A stretch of 64,000 nucleotides of DNA from positions 1-64,000 of the IMG/VR virus record IMGVR_UViG_3300035670_012065; one strand, given 5' to 3'. Made by a program: the position numbers and the translations under genes. Origin of the DNA: a virus. Positions 10,157 through 20,200 of this stretch are shown piece after piece; within the stretch, counting starts at the first letter, position 1; every line of letters begins with the position of its first letter. The notes beneath the pieces are model-generated. The model had not been told where the DNA came from. It was given only the letters and a program-made list of their open reading frames with translations, and ran no database searches.

Positions 10157-11769
10157 TATCTAATACTACAAATAAAGATCAACCAAATAATTATGCATCG
10201 CTATCAAATACCTCTTATATCAAAGAGGCTAAATTTTCAATCAATAAGTTGATTAAAACTTTAGAATATGAGTATGAGATAGAAGTAGATGGAACTCCTG
10301 GTAATTGGCCTGTTGTTGCTATTCCTAAAAGCGGTAATTTTATAGCTGATAGTCGAAGTAGAGAAATTGATGCAAGAATAATATTCTGTCCAAACACTGG
10401 AATATGCAATGAAAATAATCCTGATGTTTTGCCATATAATTTAGATTATAGTTGTGGATTTAAAAACAAAGATTTATTATTTACTAATTTAAGATTAAAA
10501 GTTAATGAAAAGGGATCCTCAGATTTTTCATACAGCCCAATACAACACATAGAATGTTCAGATTGCTTAACTTCTTCTGTGGCTTCTTTTTCTGGAAATA
10601 CAAATCTAAATGAGTCCACAAAAAATACCACTAAAATAACAACCAATTTATCAAATCTATTACCTGGACAACATTACTTTTGGAGTTTTGGAAAACAGGC
10701 TTCTAACTGGCCAGTTACAGTTTATCCTTCTAGTGGCTCTTTTATTTCTCCAGATACTTCTTACAGTATAGATACTATCATTACTTTCTGTAAGGATACT
10801 AGTGGTTGTTCCGGATCTCCAGGCTATCTATCACACACGCAAGATCACTTATCCGATCTGCATAAATACATTAATCTTAATTTTACAATCAATAATAGCG
10901 AACATTGTTATTTTGATGATGCTGATTATAATCTTAATATATATTGTGACGACTGTATACTTCCAACAACAATAACTAATTTTGATAATACTATCAATGA
11001 TGATGAAATTATAATGCTTTCTGGAGCTATTTCAGAATTGGTTCCTAATAGATCCTATTCTTATATTTTTGAGTCTTTGGGTGGCAACTACCCATTGATT
11101 GTGCAAAATATTTCGGGATCTTTTATAGCAGAGAATACCGATGAGAGCATAGTTACAAATGCCAAGTTTTGCTGTCCTTCTGGATCCTGCTCTGGAACAA
11201 TATTTCCAAAAACACATTCTTCTTTTGTGGATAATATCTTATTTCAGAATGTTAAGTTAACATTGACAGATAATCTTTCCAATACTAGTAAATATAAAAG
11301 TACAAAAGTAGAACAAAAAAAACTGGATCCATTTTTTGTTGTTCCATCTAATATTACTCTTTCCGAAGAGAGCAGAGGTTGTACTAAACTAAATGTCTCA
11401 TTGAACGATTGCTTAAAAGATCATACATATTATTACTCTTATAAAATTAAAGATAGTAATTGGCCAGTATATTTAGATAATATTTCCGGTGTTATCTCGA
11501 ATGTTTCTGGAACAATTGATATTGGTTCTAATCTAACATTTTGTGCTTCTTCTGGATTATGTTCGGGCTTGTCTGGGGTATTTGATTCTACCAAATCAGA
11601 AGCACGTAAAATAGATAATTATTGTTTTAATCAAAAATATGTTTCTTTATATTTAGAAGTTATTCCAAATTGCTATCCTAACGATATGGTTTTTTCTAGT
11701 GACACAATAATAGTGTATTGTGAAAATTGCTTAGGTTCGCCATCCATCACAGCTGTTAAACAAGATTAA
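10153..11769 (+). CDS. Cysteine-motif repeat virion protein, four repeats
   Basis: 538 residues, starting inside the previous stop (ATGA overlap), so probably co-translated. It consists almost wholly of four repeats of about 120-135 residues. Each has a Y-rich strand, NWPV or NYPL, SGxF/SGV, FC-x5-C (CPNTGIC, CKDTSGC, CPSGSC-like, CASSGLC), and usually a CxxC end (CSDC, CDDC, CENC). The third copy lacks the terminal CxxC. The four conserved cysteines per unit could form two disulfides after release or one tetra-cysteine metal site; the sequence cannot decide. The domain is not one I recognise. A structural, surface-exposed rod is the best inference. Confidence 0.5.
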   Translation: MISNTTNKDQPNNYASLSNTSYIKEAKFSINKLIKTLEYEYEIEVDGTPGNWPVVAIPKSGNFIADSRSREIDARIIFCPNTGICNENNPDVLPYNLDYSCGFKNKDLLFTNLRLKVNEKGSSDFSYSPIQHIECSDCLTSSVASFSGNTNLNESTKNTTKITTNLSNLLPGQHYFWSFGKQASNWPVTVYPSSGSFISPDTSYSIDTIITFCKDTSGCSGSPGYLSHTQDHLSDLHKYINLNFTINNSEHCYFDDADYNLNIYCDDCILPTTITNFDNTINDDEIIMLSGAISELVPNRSYSYIFESLGGNYPLIVQNISGSFIAENTDESIVTNAKFCCPSGSCSGTIFPKTHSSFVDNILFQNVKLTLTDNLSNTSKYKSTKVEQKKLDPFFVVPSNITLSEESRGCTKLNVSLNDCLKDHTYYYSYKIKDSNWPVYLDNISGVISNVSGTIDIGSNLTFCASSGLCSGLSGVFDSTKSEARKIDNYCFNQKYVSLYLEVIPNCYPNDMVFSSDTIIVYCENCLGSPSITAVKQD

Positions 11770-11782
11770 AAGGAATAAATAG

Positions 11783-13651
11783 ATGTTATTACAATCTTTT
11801 AGTTATAATTTATCTGGAATTATTCCTTATGAAAATTATATTTATGAAATAGAAAATATAAATGCTAATTGGCCAGTTAAAATATTGCCTTTAAGTGGTA
11901 TTATTAATTCGCCAACAAATAATGCTACTATAGATAGCAAAATTATTTTTTGTGAAAATTTAAATTCTTGTTCCGGATATATGAGCTATAGTAATGATTT
12001 GTATCAGCTAGGAGAGGATCCTTTTATTGATTTGAGAGTAAAATTAACAGCTGATAGTTTAGACTATCCTATATATAGTGATCTTACATCTATTGTTTGT
12101 TCGGGATGTTTTGTTGTTCCTTCTATAAATATAAATCCTAATACAATAAGTTTAGAAGATAATAATTCTACTGAATTAGCTATAACATTTAATAATTTAA
12201 AACCATATACAGAATATTTTTATGTTTTTAATGATGTAAATTCTAATTATCCAGTATCTTTAACGAATATTCCTAAAAGTGGTTCTTTTATATCTGATTC
12301 TACAGATAGCTATGATCTTCGAGCAAATTTAGTATTCTGTTATTATGAAGATTGTTCGTCTCCAACTTTTGGTTCTGGAAACATACAGAAAATAGAACAA
12401 CAACAATGTGAAAAATATTATAGTAATTTTAATTTGTCTTTAACCTCAAACTATTTGATTTCTTCTATCGTTAGTGATACGACAACATTGGAATGTGATA
12501 ATTGTTTACCAAAAACAACAATTTCTACACCAACACTCGTTATCTTAAATGATGCATCTAATAAATATTCTTTAACTGGCACTTTTGATGGATTAAAACC
12601 ATATAATAGATACGAATATTCTATATTATTTAAAGAAGCAAATCATAGAGTTTCTTTTAGTAATATAAGTGGTTATTTTTATACGAAAAATGAAACTAAT
12701 AAAAATATTGAAACCACACTAGCGTTTTGTGAAAGTTCAGGACTGTGCGAATATGATAATAATTTAGGAGATATTATAGATTATGATTGTGTAAAGAAAA
12801 AGTTTATAGAATTTAGTATACAATTAGACTCTGATTGTTTAGACAATAGTATTATGGGAGATATGGTAAGAGTTGATTGTGATAACTGTTTGCCAATGGT
12901 GAGTGTATCCCTACCAACAAGTATTAATACTTTAACATCAACAAATTTAATATCAATAACAGGTCTAGTTTCAGGACTTAAACCTTTTCAAAGCTATAGT
13001 TATTATTTTACAGGAGATAACAACTGGCCAATTGTATTAGATAATATCTCTGGTTCTTTTACTCCTAAAACAACTAGCTCAAGTATAGTTACTAAGCTTT
13101 TATTTTGTTCTCCATCAGGATCTTGTTCTAATGAAAACGGATTATTATCATATCAGCCTAGCACACCAGCACAAAAAGCAATAAATAATAATTTCTTATA
13201 TGGGAAATTAAAACTTAATGTTAAATCATTAAATTGTAGCGATATAGAATACTCAAGTAATACATACAATATAAATTGTGACGACTGCTTACCATGTTTA
13301 ACTTATGCTAATGCTGTTATTAGCGGATCTCCAACAATCATATTAGACGATGGATGTTGTGTTGGACAACAGTTATTAACTGTTAATATAACTAATGCTA
13401 TTCCCGGAGATCAGTATATTTACGAATTTAGTACTAGTAGTGGGGTTGGAATAAATAGTATAGTATTTAATCCAGTTTCTGGAGAAATGTATTTTGGTAG
13501 CGGTGGGGCTGGAACAATTAATACTATTTGTAGCGTTGATCTTGCTGATTATTCCCAAACATTAATTAATTTTGAATTAACTAATACAAATACTAATTTT
13601 AAAGTTTTCGATACTGTTGGTTTAGTGTGTAATACAGGATCCTGCTATTAG
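11783..13651 (+). CDS. Cysteine-motif repeat virion protein, four to five repeats
   Basis: 622 residues with an AAGGAA site before ATG 11783. It has four clear repeats of the same domain as the two preceding genes: NWPV, NYPV, HRVS and NWPI variants, each followed by SGxx, FC-x4/5-C, and a CxxC end (CSGC, CDNC, CDNC, CDDC). A fifth C-terminal unit is degenerate: it keeps the Y-rich strand and SGEMYF but has lost NWPV, and it ends in CNTGSCY. The phrases GLKPF and NLKPY recur before the aromatic strand. Runs of repeats across gene borders imply growth by duplication. The function is unknown; a fibre or tail-surface structural role is inferred. Confidence 0.5.
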   Translation: MLLQSFSYNLSGIIPYENYIYEIENINANWPVKILPLSGIINSPTNNATIDSKIIFCENLNSCSGYMSYSNDLYQLGEDPFIDLRVKLTADSLDYPIYSDLTSIVCSGCFVVPSININPNTISLEDNNSTELAITFNNLKPYTEYFYVFNDVNSNYPVSLTNIPKSGSFISDSTDSYDLRANLVFCYYEDCSSPTFGSGNIQKIEQQQCEKYYSNFNLSLTSNYLISSIVSDTTTLECDNCLPKTTISTPTLVILNDASNKYSLTGTFDGLKPYNRYEYSILFKEANHRVSFSNISGYFYTKNETNKNIETTLAFCESSGLCEYDNNLGDIIDYDCVKKKFIEFSIQLDSDCLDNSIMGDMVRVDCDNCLPMVSVSLPTSINTLTSTNLISITGLVSGLKPFQSYSYYFTGDNNWPIVLDNISGSFTPKTTSSSIVTKLLFCSPSGSCSNENGLLSYQPSTPAQKAINNNFLYGKLKLNVKSLNCSDIEYSSNTYNINCDDCLPCLTYANAVISGSPTIILDDGCCVGQQLLTVNITNAIPGDQYIYEFSTSSGVGINSIVFNPVSGEMYFGSGGAGTINTICSVDLADYSQTLINFELTNTNTNFKVFDTVGLVCNTGSCY

Positions 13652-13661
13652 GACAAAACTG

Positions 13662-15275
13662 ATGAGTGAAAATGCATTATATACAACAGATGTTATTAAA
13701 GCTCAATTACAGGACTTAGTAGTTTGTCATGACTATAGAGTTTTTTATAAGTTGCATTACTCTAATAAAAATTTTACTGCTTATTTGGACAAAGAAACTC
13801 TAGATTTTACAGCTAATAACACTATTCAAAATATTTTTGTGGTTTTGACTAAAGATGTTAATATTAAAAATGTTTTGTTAGAAATTAAAGCTATAGATCT
13901 AACAAATGGATCAGCTCTAATCCATAGTAGTTTTGTTAATTGTGATAATTTTGATAAGTGTGAGAATCCTTATCCAAGCCCAACCCCGAGTAATACTGTG
14001 ACTCCAACCAATAGTGTTACCCCCACTGTTACACCGACCAACACCGTAACACCATCGGTCTCACCAACTAACACAGTTACCGCAAGTGTAACACCAACTA
14101 TAACCCCAACAAATACCGTAACTCCGTCGGTTTCTCCAACAAATACCGTAACTCCGTCGGTTTCTCCAACAAATACCGTAACTCCGTCGGTTTCTCCAAC
14201 AAATACTGTCACCCCAACCGTAACACCAACAATAACTCCTACCAAGAGCATAACACCAACTAATACAAGAACTCCTACCGTTACTCCTAGTATTAGTGTT
14301 TCTAGGACTCCTACTAGAACTCCGACACCAACCCCAACTAGCTTTGTTTCCAGACAATTTAGATCGATAGGAATTAACTCTTCTGGATCTCATATGATGG
14401 CTACAGAAATAACAAGCTTTGGAGCTACCCTGTATAAGTTTTGGGCGTCAACAGATTTTGGAGCCACTTGGTCTTTAAGGTCTGGTACAATATATAGCGA
14501 GTATGTGGAATTTTTTGGTTCTGAATTTTTTGGATCATCACTACTATCATTTTCTGGAATATCAACTATAAATTTAGTTAGCACATATAATCTGTCGGAT
14601 TCTAGAAAGTTTTATTTTAGCGATGATAATAATAGCAGTCTAGCAGAAAGAGCATTTGCTGATCGTTTTCAAGATGTTTCTGGTAGTTCAGATTTATCTA
14701 AATTGATTACTTGTGTTCCTAATGGTTTTATATATACTAGTACAAATACCGGTGTCACTTGGACACTAAGAGATAACAATCGAAATTGGATTAGTGTTGC
14801 TAGTAATAATGATGGTACAAAATATATAGCAGCTGTAGATAATGGTTATTTATATATTAGCAACGATGGCGGTGTGTCGTGGTCATTAACTAATAGTATA
14901 AGAAATTGGAAAAAGGTAGCTAGCAGCTTTGATGGTAATATTTTAGCGGCAGTAGCCAGTAATGATAATATCTATATTAGCAATGACGGCGGTACTAGCT
15001 GGACATCAAGAGAGTCACAAAGAGCTTGGGGTGATATTGCTATGAATAATAGTGGCGTAGTTATTGCAGCAATACCTTCTACCGCCTCCGGAGTTTCTGC
15101 GCAAATATATATTAGTACTAATAGTGGGACCTCTTGGACAGCAAGAGGACCAACAAAAACTTGGCGCGGTATAAAAGTATCTAGAAGTTCCTCAACAACA
15201 CATATGTTAGCATACACAAAAGACGAAATATATATATCGAATGACGATGGGACAACATGGACCAGAAAACTTTAA
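13662..15275 (+). CDS. Adhesin: repeat-like head, PT-rich linker, Asp-box (sialidase-type) beta-propeller
   Basis: 537 residues with an AGGA site before ATG 13662. Residues 1-100 look like a shortened version of the cysteine repeats of the previous genes, ending in CDNFDKC. Residues about 104-227 are a Pro/Thr/Ser linker of TPTNTVTPSVSP-type units. Residues about 228-537 carry at least five Asp-box/BNR-like motifs (S-N-D-G-G-x-S-W and close variants such as STDFGATWS, SNDGGTSWT, STNSGTSWT, SNDDGTTWT). These alternate with W-x-x-(V/I)-A-x-S strands, as in sialidase/Ycf48-type propellers. Asp boxes mark the fold, not catalysis, and no sialidase active-site arginine triad can be assigned. A receptor- or glycan-binding tail tip is the likely role. 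Confidence 0.7.
   Translation: MSENALYTTDVIKAQLQDLVVCHDYRVFYKLHYSNKNFTAYLDKETLDFTANNTIQNIFVVLTKDVNIKNVLLEIKAIDLTNGSALIHSSFVNCDNFDKCENPYPSPTPSNTVTPTNSVTPTVTPTNTVTPSVSPTNTVTASVTPTITPTNTVTPSVSPTNTVTPSVSPTNTVTPSVSPTNTVTPTVTPTITPTKSITPTNTRTPTVTPSISVSRTPTRTPTPTPTSFVSRQFRSIGINSSGSHMMATEITSFGATLYKFWASTDFGATWSLRSGTIYSEYVEFFGSEFFGSSLLSFSGISTINLVSTYNLSDSRKFYFSDDNNSSLAERAFADRFQDVSGSSDLSKLITCVPNGFIYTSTNTGVTWTLRDNNRNWISVASNNDGTKYIAAVDNGYLYISNDGGVSWSLTNSIRNWKKVASSFDGNILAAVASNDNIYISNDGGTSWTSRESQRAWGDIAMNNSGVVIAAIPSTASGVSAQIYISTNSGTSWTARGPTKTWRGIKVSRSSSTTHMLAYTKDEIYISNDDGTTWTRKL
13975..14337 (+). repeat. PT-rich coding repeat, including three identical 30-bp units
   Basis: Low-complexity coding sequence for the Pro/Thr/Ser linker of the propeller adhesin. 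Units at 14108-14137, 14138-14167 and 14168-14197 are identical at the DNA level and encode PTNTVTPSVS-type decapeptides; flanking units are diverged. Exact tandem identity implies recent duplication or slippage and predicts length variation among relatives. Related PT repeats lie at 62250-63150 and 63430-63740 on the opposite strand. Confidence 0.85.
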
Positions 15276-15284
15276 TTTAAAGAT

Positions 15285-17249
15285 ATGATTTATAATCAAT
15301 TAAATTTACAGAATCAGGATTTTGTTAATCAGAGTATAGGGAACTCTCCAAAAATTATTGTAGAATACAATGGAACAGGTATTCATACCATAACAGGTCC
15401 TGTTCCTGTTGTTGATATAAGCTATAGTTTTAATAACAATAACAATAATTTACCAGAAAATATTACTACTAGTATTAATTTAAATGGTAAAATTTTAAGA
15501 CACCCAGAAGCTGGAAATATAGTTGGTGTTGATAGCAATATGAGTATGCCAGGATTTAGTGGTATAATAGCAGGAGTTAGTGGATTAAAAACATTATTTA
15601 ACAGTTGTCCATATGGTACTCTAAAATTTAGATGCGACAATAATACTTTATATGAGATCAGTGGACTAAGAGTTACTAATATACAATTTAATAACACCGA
15701 AGACAATTGGGTTCAAACAGCAGATTATAGCATTTCCCTTGAGGTTACTAATAGTTTGTTTAGCGGAACCGGATCAGATCTTATAGAGCAATATGTCACT
15801 GATCGGTCTGATACCTGGAACATAGAACCTGTTGATGATGCTACCTATGTTAATTTTAATAGATCGGTAACTAATAAGTTTGAATACAGCAATCCAAAAC
15901 TGAATAGAATTAATCAGACACCAACCAATACTGTTACAGAAAATAATGATCTTAAAATTATTAATATTCCTCAATTTAGAATAACACGAAGATTATCGGC
16001 GAAAGGACTATTGCCCGATAAAAACCAAATCTGTCGATCAGAGCTATATAACGAAAATACAAAACCATATGTTTTTGCCAAAACATGGGTAGAGAATATG
16101 AGCAAAAAGGGATTCAGAACAAATTCCTCTGCTCCAGACAATAGTTCTCCTTATTTTAAAAATCCATTTGATCAAAATTTATTTGCTTTTAATCATAATC
16201 GAACAATTAATATTGATATTTTTAATGGATCGTACGAAATTAATGATACTTGGCTAGCTATGCCTAGTGGTATTCCTTATACAGAAACATATAGTGTTGA
16301 AACATCCAGTGGAGAAGATTATGTAAAAACTGTTAGGATTCAGGGTAATATTATTGGTCTATCTATTACAAATCAGGGATTGATGACAAATAGCGGAGTT
16401 CTTCCAACTGGTACTGGTAACAATGGGGTTATCGATGGTCAACTTAAATTAGATAGTTATAATACTAACAACCAAATTAATAGCACATCCTACGGAACCC
16501 TTGATTCTGCTACCCCAGGAAATAATGCACCTCCTCAACAAACTATAACATCAGAAAAATATAATAATGCTTTAAATGCCTGGACCAATCATATTAAGCC
16601 ATATTTATATAGAAGAGCTAGTTTGGTATTAAATAGTTCGGATAGAACATTAGACTATATACCACCATATGCAGTAAATCCGCCTTTAGCCCCAAACAAT
16701 CCTATATATAGCAGAGAAACATTATTAAGTACTATTCCCGTTGGGACAAGTGAAGGACATGATCCTAGGAAGGGAACAATAAGTTATAGTTATGAATATA
16801 CTAATAGGCTCACTATAATTAGTGGTGTTATTACGGAAAATATTAATGTAAATTATGAAAACCCAACGGATAGTACTAGCGAAATACAAATAATAGGTCG
16901 TGCTCTAGGCCCAGTTATTCAAAGAACTGGTAGATCGAATCCCAAAAAAACCATAAGCATAGAAATAGGTATTCCTCCAGTAACTAGTATTTCCAACATG
17001 TCAATAAACAGCACGACGTGCCCCCTGCATAAAAGTGGATATTTATTTCAAACAATAGAAAAAATTATAGAAGCACATAGACCATATTCTCCTAGTACAT
17101 TTTTTCCTAATGAGCCTATTCAAACAGAGGGTTTGGTGTATACATCTAGCGATAGTGAGCAATGGAGTCCAACAACAGGAAAATATTCTCGTAATGTTAG
17201 CTGGATATATCAGCAGGCTAATTTAGGAAGAGATTTTAGAGACCATTAA
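15285..17249 (+). CDS. Predicted tail/baseplate virion protein, unknown family
   Basis: 654 residues. The ATG at 15285 follows the adhesin stop by nine bases. The composition is Asn/Ser/Thr-rich and beta-like. The first about 170 residues (GTGIHTITGPVPVVDISYSF, then MSMPGFSGIIAGVSGLKTLF) form a compact domain. A later strand pattern (GTISYSYEYTNR) recalls distal tail or hub proteins, but no family is certain. A short SINSTTCPLHKSGYL patch holds the few cysteine and histidine residues. It is followed three bases later by the 1995-residue protein, and they probably form one structural operon. The role is inferred from position. Confidence 0.45.
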   Translation: MIYNQLNLQNQDFVNQSIGNSPKIIVEYNGTGIHTITGPVPVVDISYSFNNNNNNLPENITTSINLNGKILRHPEAGNIVGVDSNMSMPGFSGIIAGVSGLKTLFNSCPYGTLKFRCDNNTLYEISGLRVTNIQFNNTEDNWVQTADYSISLEVTNSLFSGTGSDLIEQYVTDRSDTWNIEPVDDATYVNFNRSVTNKFEYSNPKLNRINQTPTNTVTENNDLKIINIPQFRITRRLSAKGLLPDKNQICRSELYNENTKPYVFAKTWVENMSKKGFRTNSSAPDNSSPYFKNPFDQNLFAFNHNRTINIDIFNGSYEINDTWLAMPSGIPYTETYSVETSSGEDYVKTVRIQGNIIGLSITNQGLMTNSGVLPTGTGNNGVIDGQLKLDSYNTNNQINSTSYGTLDSATPGNNAPPQQTITSEKYNNALNAWTNHIKPYLYRRASLVLNSSDRTLDYIPPYAVNPPLAPNNPIYSRETLLSTIPVGTSEGHDPRKGTISYSYEYTNRLTIISGVITENINVNYENPTDSTSEIQIIGRALGPVIQRTGRSNPKKTISIEIGIPPVTSISNMSINSTTCPLHKSGYLFQTIEKIIEAHRPYSPSTFFPNEPIQTEGLVYTSSDSEQWSPTTGKYSRNVSWIYQQANLGRDFRDH

Positions 17250-17251
17250 TT

Positions 17252-20200
17252 ATGCGAATTGTAGGACAAACATTATTTTTAGGCGCTAGCGTAATTAGTT
17301 TTAGCACTAATATAGGATGGGGAGGTAATAATAGTTCTTTAACAGTAGAACTGATGGAGGACGTTCAGCCTTTTGGTAAAGTTCCTTTTAGGAAATTTTA
17401 TCAAAACCAACCAGCAGATTATGGACATCTTCCTTTGCCGGATGAACCAGGAATATCTCCGTTGCCTAGTGGTCATAGTGGAAATACTAATCTAGGTCGA
17501 AATTTTTATGATATTCCACATTACAATAATAATTTATCTTATTTGCCTAATCATTACTATGAATGCTCTGGTGATGATTGTTATGTCGATGAATTAGGAA
17601 ATGTTTATAATCCTAATAGAACCAAAGACGATGGTACTCCTGATCCACCAAAAGAAAGAAATATTCCTGGTAAAATATATTACGAATGGATAAATAACAA
17701 ATTTGTTTCTAGATATTGGGTGTGGGAGGATCCAGGATTTTTTGCAACAGGTACTAGGGTACAGCCGGATGGTACAGTATCTATGGACGCCGGTCATAAT
17801 GCACGACCTCTTAATACACCCGGTGGTTTATGGACCTACGATATTATTAATACTCCAGTATATTTTAAGTTTGATAATTTTGAATTTATAGGATTGGTTA
17901 AAAGTTGGGAAAGAAATAATAGACCAGGAGGTATCACATACAGTGTTACAATAGAAGGTTTTGATGAATTGTTGGATAATTGTCATTTAATTTTACAATC
18001 TTTTAATGGAGCGATTTTCAATATAAACTCGTCCGCATTACAAGATATTCTTGATGATTTAGGAGATGCCAATATAGTATCTACCAGCAATCTATTGAAT
18101 AACAATCAAATCGGTGGGCCTATTAATTTTCCAGCACCAACAGGAATAGCTACAACAAATAATTTTGACGAAAAAATTAAACGAGGAAATTTACCCAATA
18201 TTTTTAATGTTTTTGGATTTTTAGAAAGCATGGGTAGTAATGGTTTTGGTGGATCAAAATTAAATAGCGAAGGATTAAGAGCTAGTGATATTATTGATGC
18301 TACGCATGTATTAACTTCCAGTGAAAATTTTGATAATAGAGCCTTGGATAAGGCGTTTTCTCCTTTTGGTAGAATTATTACAAAAAATATTTCTAATGCT
18401 AGAAATTTTAGTGTCTGTAGAGATTTGAAGTCTTTTGGCATTATCTGTTCTAACGGACCAGTAAGAAAACCAATAAATCCAGCACAAAACTATAATAGTT
18501 TTAGATTAGATTTAAGTAGTCTACCAAGGCCACCTGACAGTTATCGCATTCAGGGAAATCCTAGTTTAAGTATAACTTCTTTAATAAGACAAATATCTGA
18601 TGATACTGGTGTTGATTTTTTATCTGTTGTTGTCCCAATACATGAAAATGGATTCACCGACTTTGTTATAAAAATACTTACAGTAGATAGAACAAACTAT
18701 AATCCTTTATATCAAATACCACAGGTTGTTACTACCTTAGAACGAAATAATTTTTCTGTTGAAAATAGTAGTTTTGGGCAAGAAAAAAATAATAATTATA
18801 TTAGGAAATTAATTTTTGGAGGTAATCAACAAAGATTATATCAGGTTAAAAACTATAGATTATCATATAGTCAAACTAATTTAGTATATAATTCTATCAC
18901 TAAACAATTTGTTAATTTGTCTTCTAATTTAAGTAAAAATAAAGTAAATAAAATTCGTAATCCTGAATTATCTTCAACTAGAAATAAAATTTTATCAGAT
19001 TTTGTTAATCGTCAAGAAAGCGATATTTTTCTAAGAGATGATGAAGATAAAAATATAAGATTTAGCACAACAATAACCAACTGGTCGGATACAGAACTAG
19101 GTCGGGTAGAAGATATAGTTCGTGGAAATTATAAAGACACAATATTACAATTGGATACCTCAACAAATTCACCAAGATATATATCTTTGTTAAACGATGT
19201 TATTAGTCCTTATTTTGGATTAAAAAGTGAAACAAAAGTTCCAATAGGCGATGATACAAATGAATTTAGATCTCCCAGACCGGTCCTACTAGACACTTGG
19301 ACCAATCAAATAACCATAGTTTTTGATATTGATGAATTGCCTATTTTATCTATTGGTGAACCACTAAGCTTATATAATCCTCAGTTATTTACACAACAAA
19401 CAGGGGTTGGTCAGCTCGGAGAGGGATTAGCCGGTACTTCCTCTAGCATAACCTCTAATCAAACACCTACTCCTAATCCAACAGATTTTGGAGGACCTGC
19501 TTCTAGCGGTATTAATCCTACTAGAACATTATCTTATACATATGCTGGGTTTACAATCAAAGAAACTGAATTAAGATGTCCTAATTTTGATAGTTATTTA
19601 ACATATTGTTTAGGAAAATCTATTTATAGTAAACCAGACTTGTTTGTAATGTTAACAAATGCTTATAAAGATAAAGGTATTTTTATATCTGCTCCTTCTG
19701 GATCTCCATCTGTTGTTCCAGGAGATGGTTTGGCTGGAGTGGGCGGAAATTTAACATCAAACGCAAATGTCTCACAAAACGGAATACCTTCAAGTCCCAT
19801 CCCTGGACTAAGAACAAAAATGGATATGAATTGGGATATATATTTAAATCACAATTTTATTAAAGATCTACAAATATTATTCAATTTTATCAAAAATATA
19901 AGCGATACATATTATGGTAAAAAATATGCAGTAAAAGCCCCTGCTTTATATTCCTACAAAGATACACAGTATGCTAATGCTCAGATACCATCAACTCTTG
20001 GCAACATATCTATTTTTCAAGGTAGTAACGAAATTTTTTACGATTACGAAACTGTAGACGGGGCCTGGGAAGAATATGGGAATTATATTGATGATAGTAT
20101 AGTGTGTGGAGATGCTAATTGGCATGTATTAAGAAATGATCAGGGTCTGATACCAACCATTTTAGGATATAATAGTAGTTCCAATATAGATGATCTTACT

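Noticed and set aside
13970-14393. Antisense frames over the PT linker of the propeller adhesin
   Set aside because: Shadow frames created by the repeat; no start signal or recognisable domain.
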